From assembly GCA_947169115.1 (NCBI GenBank), contig CAMVOK010000007.1:56431-120430 (forward strand): DNA of 64,000 nucleotides, read 5' to 3'. Source of the stretch: an uncultured Prevotellaceae bacterium (GTDB taxonomy: Bacteria; Bacteroidota; Bacteroidia; Bacteroidales; Bacteroidaceae). Below are positions 59,743-64,000 of the stretch, piece by piece. The position numbers were made by a program, and so were the translations under genes. The notes beneath the pieces are model-generated. The model ran no database searches. It was not told the origin of the DNA and was given only the letters and a program-made list of their open reading frames with translations. The stretch's first letter is position 1. Each line of letters opens with the position of its first letter.

Positions 59743-60270
59743 TTATAGTTTCAATTCTTTGCGTAGTAGTTCGATGGTGATGGCTATTTTCTCGAAATTA
59801 TCCATCAGGCTTACGTCCACCGTGTGCTTGGCTTTCGAATAGAAGGGTTCGCGCTCCTTCAGCGAGTTGCGGATATATTGCTCCAGGTCTTCTTCCGTCT
59901 TGCCAAGAATCAGAGGCCTTACCGTTCTGCCCATCTTCAGGTGCTGTGCCAGCACTTCGGGTTCCAGTTTCAGATATACGGTCTCTCCCTGTTGGTTCAT
60001 GTATTCCATGTTGTCGTAGTAGCAGGGCGTTCCGCCTCCGCAACTGATGATGACATCCTCGAATTCTGCCACTTCGTGCAGCATACGGCGTTCCAGGTCG
60101 CGGAAGTGCTCTTCACCGTGTTGGGCAAATATTTCCGAAACTTTTGTGTGGTAGCGCATCTCTATGTACCAGTCGAGGTCGTAGAACTGCAAGCCCAGGG
60201 CCATGGCCAGTTGTCGGCCTATGGTGGTTTTGCCGGCACCCATGTATCCGATGAGTATGATGCGTGTCAT
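59743..60270 (-). CDS. aroK: Shikimate kinase
   Basis: 175 residues. It phosphorylates shikimate with ATP in the chorismate pathway. Walker A is GYMGAGKTTIGRQLA at the N-terminus; DLDWYIEMRYHTKVSEIFAQHGE carries the conserved acidic and substrate-binding residues, HFRDLERR holds the substrate arginine, and the CGGG strand (ISCGGGTPC) is present. The arginine in MGRTVRPLI is the lid-type residue. It starts 3 bases past the topA stop, so it is co-transcribed with topA. The 61-base gap before speA is AT-rich repeat. Confidence 0.95.
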   Translation of the reverse strand: MTRIILIGYMGAGKTTIGRQLAMALGLQFYDLDWYIEMRYHTKVSEIFAQHGEEHFRDLERRMLHEVAEFEDVIISCGGGTPCYYDNMEYMNQQGETVYLKLEPEVLAQHLKMGRTVRPLILGKTEEDLEQYIRNSLKEREPFYSKAKHTVDVSLMDNFEKIAITIELLRKELKL

Positions 60271-60273
60271 TTA

Positions 60274-62607
60274 TTATTTGGTGTAGGTACGTCGGGGACG
60301 TGCAGAACTTTTGGCAGCGGGTTTTTCGGCCTGGCTGTTGATGATTTGCATGCATTCGTCCAGTGACAGTTCCTGAGCGCGTTTCTGGTCGGCCTTGGCC
60401 AAGTGGTAGTTGTTGCCTTTATATTGGAGGTAGGGGCCGAAGCGTCCGTTGATGATTTGCAGGTCGGGTTCCTTGGCAAAGGTCTTCATGAGTTTCTTGG
60501 CTTCCTCGTCTTTCTTCTGTTGGATGAGAGCCTTGGCCTCTTCCAAGGTGATTTCGAGCGGGTCGGTTTCCTTGGGGATGGAAACATACTGCCGCTGGTA
60601 TTGTATGTAGGGACCGAAACGACCTGTTCCTACGGTGACGGGTTCGCCATCCAGTTCTCCCAGGGTGCGGGGCAGCCGGAAGAGTTCGAGGGCTTCTTCC
60701 AGGGTAATTGTTTCGATGCTTTGGTCGGGGTTCAGTCGTGCGAAACGCGGTTTTTCCGCATCATCGGCTGTTCCTATCTGTGCGACTCCGCCAAAGCGTC
60801 CGATTTTCACCATTACGTCAAGTCCCGTCTTCGGGTCTTTGCCCAAGTTGCGTTCACCGATGCGGTGTTCCTCTTTGGCTTTCAGGGTCTCCTCTACCAG
60901 GGGATTGAAGTCGTTGTAGAAGTGGTGCATGGCTTCGGTCCACTCTTCCTTGCCCTCGGCAATGTCGTCGAAGGACTTCTCCACCTCGGCCGTGAAGTTG
61001 TAGTCCATGATGGTGGGGAAGTGCTGGAGCAGGAAGTCGTTGACCACGATACCGGTGTCGGTTGGCATCAGTTTGCCACGTTCGCTGCCCATGGTTATTT
61101 TCTTCTCGGCTTCTTTCAGTTTGTCGCCTTTTAGAGTGAGTATGGTATAGGGCTGGCTTTCACCGGGCTTGTCGCCTTTTACCACGTACTCGCGGTTTTG
61201 TATGGTGGTGATGGTAGTGGCATAGGTTGAGGGTCGGCCAATACCCAGTTCTTCCAACTTGCGCACAAGGCTGGCCTCGTTGTAGCGTGGCGGGCGCTGG
61301 GCAAACCGTTGGGTGGCAGTTATTTCCTTGCGTTTAAGCGAATCGCCCACCGTCATTTTTGGCAGACTGCCTTGTTCTTCCTCGTTTTCGTCCTCCTGTG
61401 TCTCGCGATAGACGCGCAGGAAACCGTCGAACTTTACGACTTCGCCTGTGGCCACAAACTGGTATTGCGAACCGCTCATGGTGATGGTGGCCGTTGTTTT
61501 TTCAAGTTCGGCATCAGCCATCTGGCTGGCGATGGTACGTTTCCAGATGAGTTCGTAGAGACGGCGTTCCTGACTGGTGGCCTCGAGGGTGGTACGGTCG
61601 ATGTAGGTGGGACGTATGGCCTCGTGAGCCTCCTGGGCACTTTTGCTATTGGTGCGGTAACGACGGGTTTTTACGTACTCCTTACCCAGTTGCTCTGTGA
61701 TGTATGCCTTTGAGGTGTTGAGGCAGAGGTTTGAAAGATTCACACTGTCGGTACGCATGTAGGTGATGTGTCCGCTTTCGTAGAGCCGCTGGGCTACCAT
61801 CATGGTCTGGGCCACGCTGAAGTTCAGTTTGTGAGCAGCCTCCTGTTGCAGGGTGCTGGTGGTGAAGGGCGGAGCCGGTACGCGTTGGGTGGGCTTGGTC
61901 TGAATGTCGTTGATGGTGAACTCAGCATCACGGCATTGTTCCAAGAATGCCATGGTTTCCTCCTTGGTGGAGAAACGGTGGTTGAGTTCTGCATTCACCT
62001 CCACGCCATCGGGCAGCAGGAAGGTTGCCGTAACGCGGTAGTAGTCCGAGGCTTTGAAGTTGTTGATTTCCCTTTCGCGTTCAACAATAAGCCTTACGGC
62101 CACACTTTGCACACGACCAGCGGACAGGGCTGGCTTCACCTTGTGCCACAAAACGGGAGAGAGTTTGAAGCCCACGATGCGGTCGAGTACGCGGCGTGCT
62201 TGCTGGGCATTCACCAGATTTTGGTCTATCTGACGGGGATGCTCAATGGCATCCAAGATGGCCGTCTTCGTGATTTCATGAAAGACAATGCGCTTGGTGT
62301 TTTCGGGTTTCAGTCCGAGCACTTCGAACAGGTGCCACGAAATAGCCTCTCCCTCGCGGTCTTCATCGGAAGCCAGCCATACGGTCTTGGCCTTCTTGGC
62401 CTGGGCACGAAGTTCGTTTACCAGTTTGGTCTTATCGGCAGGTATCTCGTACTGGGGTGTGAAAGTATCGGTGTTGATGCTGAATGCACGTTTCTTGAGG
62501 TCGCGTATGTGTCCGTAGCTCGACATGACCTTGTAGTCTTGTCCAAGAAACTTTTCTATAGTTTTGGCCTTTGCGGGGCTTTCCACGATAACCAAATTAT
62601 CTTTCAT
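60274..62607 (-). CDS. topA: DNA topoisomerase I
   Basis: 777 residues, type IA topoisomerase that relaxes negative supercoils. The TOPRIM domain opens it (LVIVESPAKAKTIEKFLGQDY, then WLASDEDREGEAISWHL). The catalytic tyrosine is in YESGHITYMRTDSVNLS, and AGRVQSVAVRLIVERERE is conserved. Instead of C-terminal zinc ribbons it has repeated basic modules (VTVGTGRFGPYIQYQRQYV, IINGRFGPYLQYKGNNY) and an Ala/Lys/Arg-rich tail, as usual in Bacteroidetes. It leads the topA-aroK unit, with a -7 box 28 bases upstream. Confidence 0.97.
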   Translation of the reverse strand: MKDNLVIVESPAKAKTIEKFLGQDYKVMSSYGHIRDLKKRAFSINTDTFTPQYEIPADKTKLVNELRAQAKKAKTVWLASDEDREGEAISWHLFEVLGLKPENTKRIVFHEITKTAILDAIEHPRQIDQNLVNAQQARRVLDRIVGFKLSPVLWHKVKPALSAGRVQSVAVRLIVEREREINNFKASDYYRVTATFLLPDGVEVNAELNHRFSTKEETMAFLEQCRDAEFTINDIQTKPTQRVPAPPFTTSTLQQEAAHKLNFSVAQTMMVAQRLYESGHITYMRTDSVNLSNLCLNTSKAYITEQLGKEYVKTRRYRTNSKSAQEAHEAIRPTYIDRTTLEATSQERRLYELIWKRTIASQMADAELEKTTATITMSGSQYQFVATGEVVKFDGFLRVYRETQEDENEEEQGSLPKMTVGDSLKRKEITATQRFAQRPPRYNEASLVRKLEELGIGRPSTYATTITTIQNREYVVKGDKPGESQPYTILTLKGDKLKEAEKKITMGSERGKLMPTDTGIVVNDFLLQHFPTIMDYNFTAEVEKSFDDIAEGKEEWTEAMHHFYNDFNPLVEETLKAKEEHRIGERNLGKDPKTGLDVMVKIGRFGGVAQIGTADDAEKPRFARLNPDQSIETITLEEALELFRLPRTLGELDGEPVTVGTGRFGPYIQYQRQYVSIPKETDPLEITLEEAKALIQQKKDEEAKKLMKTFAKEPDLQIINGRFGPYLQYKGNNYHLAKADQKRAQELSLDECMQIINSQAEKPAAKSSARPRRTYTK

Positions 62608-62634
62608 GCTTTGCTCTTTTTTTGTATTCCGTCT

Positions 62635-62643
62635 GCAAAGTTA
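62635..62643 (-). promoter_or_regulatory. topA -7 box
   Basis: The reverse strand reads TAACTTTGC, 28 bases upstream of the ATG at 62607. Confidence 0.6.
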
Positions 62644-62654
62644 GGGCAATTTTC

Positions 62655-63215
62655 TCATTTATACCTTATATATATAGGAAAATTTGCCAAAAATTTCTCT
62701 ACGCCCTGCTTGATGGAATGTAGTCCAAAGTCTTCAGGACTAACGTCCTGTATGGGAATCCATAGCACTTCGGCGGCATCGTCCATGGCATGTGCCAGAG
62801 TGGTGTCGGCTACGTTACAGAGGTAAAACATATCGATGGTATGGACCAGGAAGTTGCTATATAGGTATTGATTGGGTATGGAAAAGAGAAAATGAGTTTC
62901 TCCCACCTCCAGTCCCGTCTCTTCTTTTACTTCCCGACAGACACCTTCTTCACTGGTCTCATAGAGGTCACTGAATCCCCCTGGCAGGTCGAGGGTGCCT
63001 TTGGCAGGTTCCTTCCCACGTCTCACTACCAATAGTTCGAATCCCCCTACAGGGGACTGGGCGGGTCGCAGGATAAACGCTACCGTGGCAGCACTGGGAT
63101 TGAAGTAGTAAACGAAGCCACAGTCGAGGCATTTTTTACTCTTCGCGTTATTCTCCACAAAGTGGGCTGAACCACATTTGGGACAGTAATGAAATTGCGA
63201 AAATGGGTGTTCCAT
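62655..63215 (-). CDS. NUDIX hydrolase with N-terminal zinc ribbon
   Basis: 186 residues. A CPKCG...CLDCG zinc ribbon (about 11-33) leads a Nudix domain with the box GGFSDLYETSEEGVCREVKE followed by ETGL, matching GX5EX7REUXEEXGU. Zinc-ribbon Nudix proteins of the NudC type often act on NADH-like or ADP-linked dinucleotides; the substrate here is not known. The loop PAQSPVGGFE contains the GC-rich CCCCCTACAGGGGAC, a possible minor repeat insertion. It is single, with a -7 box 27 bases upstream. Confidence 0.92.
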   Translation of the reverse strand: MEHPFSQFHYCPKCGSAHFVENNAKSKKCLDCGFVYYFNPSAATVAFILRPAQSPVGGFELLVVRRGKEPAKGTLDLPGGFSDLYETSEEGVCREVKEETGLEVGETHFLFSIPNQYLYSNFLVHTIDMFYLCNVADTTLAHAMDDAAEVLWIPIQDVSPEDFGLHSIKQGVEKFLANFPIYIRYK

Positions 63216-63241
63216 AGGTTCCTCTCTTTATTGTTTGACAT

Positions 63242-63250
63242 GCAAACTTA
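63242..63250 (-). promoter_or_regulatory. -7 box for the NUDIX gene
   Basis: The reverse strand reads TAAGTTTGC, 27 bases upstream of the ATG at 63215. Confidence 0.55.
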
Positions 63251-63290
63251 TCAAATAACCCCGTATTTTGCAATTATTAACTTCTTTTTC

Positions 63291-63321
63291 TTGTCATTTC
63301 CGTGGTATTTACCTAACTTTG
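63291..63321 (+). promoter_or_regulatory. Promoter of the NfeD-like gene
   Basis: TTG at 63291-63293 and TAACTTTG at 63314-63321, with 20 bases between; the ATG follows 28 bases later. Confidence 0.65.
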
Positions 63322-63348
63322 AGAAACTAATCTTAAAATAATACGATT

Positions 63349-63942
63349 ATGGATGCTATAATTTCTTGGTACAATGCGCTCGATCCTGCCATGCGTGCGT
63401 ATTGGGGTATTGCAATTTTTGCCTCTGCTGTTTTCCTGATTCAGATGGTGATGACTTTCATAGGCATCGGTGATGTCGATGGAGGAGATGCTGACTTCGA
63501 CTTAGGGGACGGCAATGGCGATACACTGGATGTGGGTGGTGCCTTGCAGTTGTTCTCGGTGCGTAACATTATCAACTTCCTGCTTGGTGTGGGATGGGGT
63601 GGCGTTTGCTTCTCGTCGGTAATTAAAAGTCCCATTTTGCTCAGTCTGTGTGCCTTGCTCACAGGGTGTGTTTTCGTGACTATCTTCGTCTTCTTGTTCA
63701 AGCAAATGCGAAAGTTAGAGCATGACGGAGCGTTTAAAGTAACCGATTGTGTGGGTCAGGTGGCCGATGTTTATCTGCGCATTCCCGAGGCTCGTAAGGG
63801 CGAGGGAAAGATTCAGTATTCTTTCCAAGGTTCAGTGCAGGAACTGCCCGCCGTAACTGATGGCGAACAGATTCCCAGTGGCTCAAAGGTGCGTGTGGTG
63901 GAAGTTATCGGTGACCATACGCTGTTGGTAGAGAAACTTTAA
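63349..63942 (+). CDS. NfeD/YuaF-like membrane protein (flotillin-associated type)
   Basis: 197 residues. Helices at about 17-38, 70-90 and 95-115 are followed by a soluble OB-fold-like end (GAFKVTDCVGQVADVYLRI, then GSKVRVVEVIGDHTLLVE), the NfeD/YuaF layout. An acidic loop (DVDGGDADFDLGDGNGD) lies between the first two helices. Such proteins are encoded with flotillin-like genes and help organise membrane domains; a new ATG at 63994 would fit a following gene. The role is inferred from family. Confidence 0.8.
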   Translation: MDAIISWYNALDPAMRAYWGIAIFASAVFLIQMVMTFIGIGDVDGGDADFDLGDGNGDTLDVGGALQLFSVRNIINFLLGVGWGGVCFSSVIKSPILLSLCALLTGCVFVTIFVFLFKQMRKLEHDGAFKVTDCVGQVADVYLRIPEARKGEGKIQYSFQGSVQELPAVTDGEQIPSGSKVRVVEVIGDHTLLVEKL

Positions 63943-63993
63943 ATAAGCCTAAAATCCGCAACTATCATCCAATACACGATTAAGGGTAGATTT

Positions 63994-64000
63994 ATGAGTC
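63994..64000 (+). CDS. Possible start of the next gene (ATGAGTC), cut by the window edge
   Basis: Only seven bases are visible. In relatives a flotillin-like gene follows NfeD-like genes, but nothing here can confirm it. Confidence 0.25.

Overview
The window comes from a Bacteroidales genome, most likely Prevotella or a close relative. Many promoters carry the Bacteroidetes -7 box (TAnnTTTG). Secreted proteins end in the short Prevotella-style tail DLSGRR...RGLYI..GKKV, or in one case a T9SS type A domain. BspA-like LRR, DUF3244, DUF2851, WbqC, HU-like and GG-leader-like proteins, and a methylmalonyl-CoA mutase pair, all fit this group.

Layout. Positions 1-1555 hold an AAA ATPase/RloB pair (likely phage defence, cut by the left edge). 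Positions 1.9-3.8 kb hold a 5'-truncated BspA-like LRR gene, a DUF559 protein and repeats. Positions 3.8-8.1 kb hold a secreted metallophosphatase, an oligosaccharide flippase and an SpmA/SpmB-like membrane protein. Positions 8.3-16.1 kb hold a large OB-repeat surface protein, ruvB, tyrS, a DUF2442/DUF4160 pair, an SDR dehydrogenase and tRNA-Gln. Positions 16.4-24.4 kb hold a clan GH-D glycosidase, a CDP-alcohol phosphatidyltransferase with a PepSY-like lipoprotein, a two-component system and a Na/Pi cotransporter. Positions 24.7-29.2 kb hold mutA and mutB with a four-helix-bundle gene between them. Positions 29.3-33.3 kb hold a REP-associated transposase with a DprA-like tail, then dprA, a thioesterase and DUF2851. 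Positions 33.4-37.5 kb hold dapB, lepB, wbqC and an M16 peptidase. An HU-like gene and an amidase follow (38-39 kb).

Positions 39.0-48.2 kb hold five secreted proteins, including M6 and C25 proteases, bracketed by a perfect 45-bp direct repeat of the amidase 3' end. Positions 48.3-56.8 kb hold a TPR regulator, a DUF3244 protein, three glycosyltransferase-like genes, a small protein with a GG-Bacteroidales-type leader and an alpha-2-macroglobulin-like protein. This looks like a glycosylated-peptide or surface-polymer cluster without a radical SAM enzyme. Positions 56.8-64 kb return to core genes: argB, speA, aroK, topA, a Nudix hydrolase and an NfeD-like membrane protein.

The most striking feature is repeat invasion. 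At least four families of palindromic or low-complexity repeats lie between genes. Several have also entered coding sequences in frame (flippase, SpmAB-like, GH-D, WbqC, M16, ArgB and the transposase), adding roughly 12-53 residues at places where the protein families are normally uninterrupted. This resembles the Rickettsia palindromic element phenomenon and is the best candidate here for something undescribed. Other leads are the 9.2-kb island between 45-bp repeats, the transposase/SLOG fusion beside dprA, and the GG-leader/glycosyltransferase cluster.
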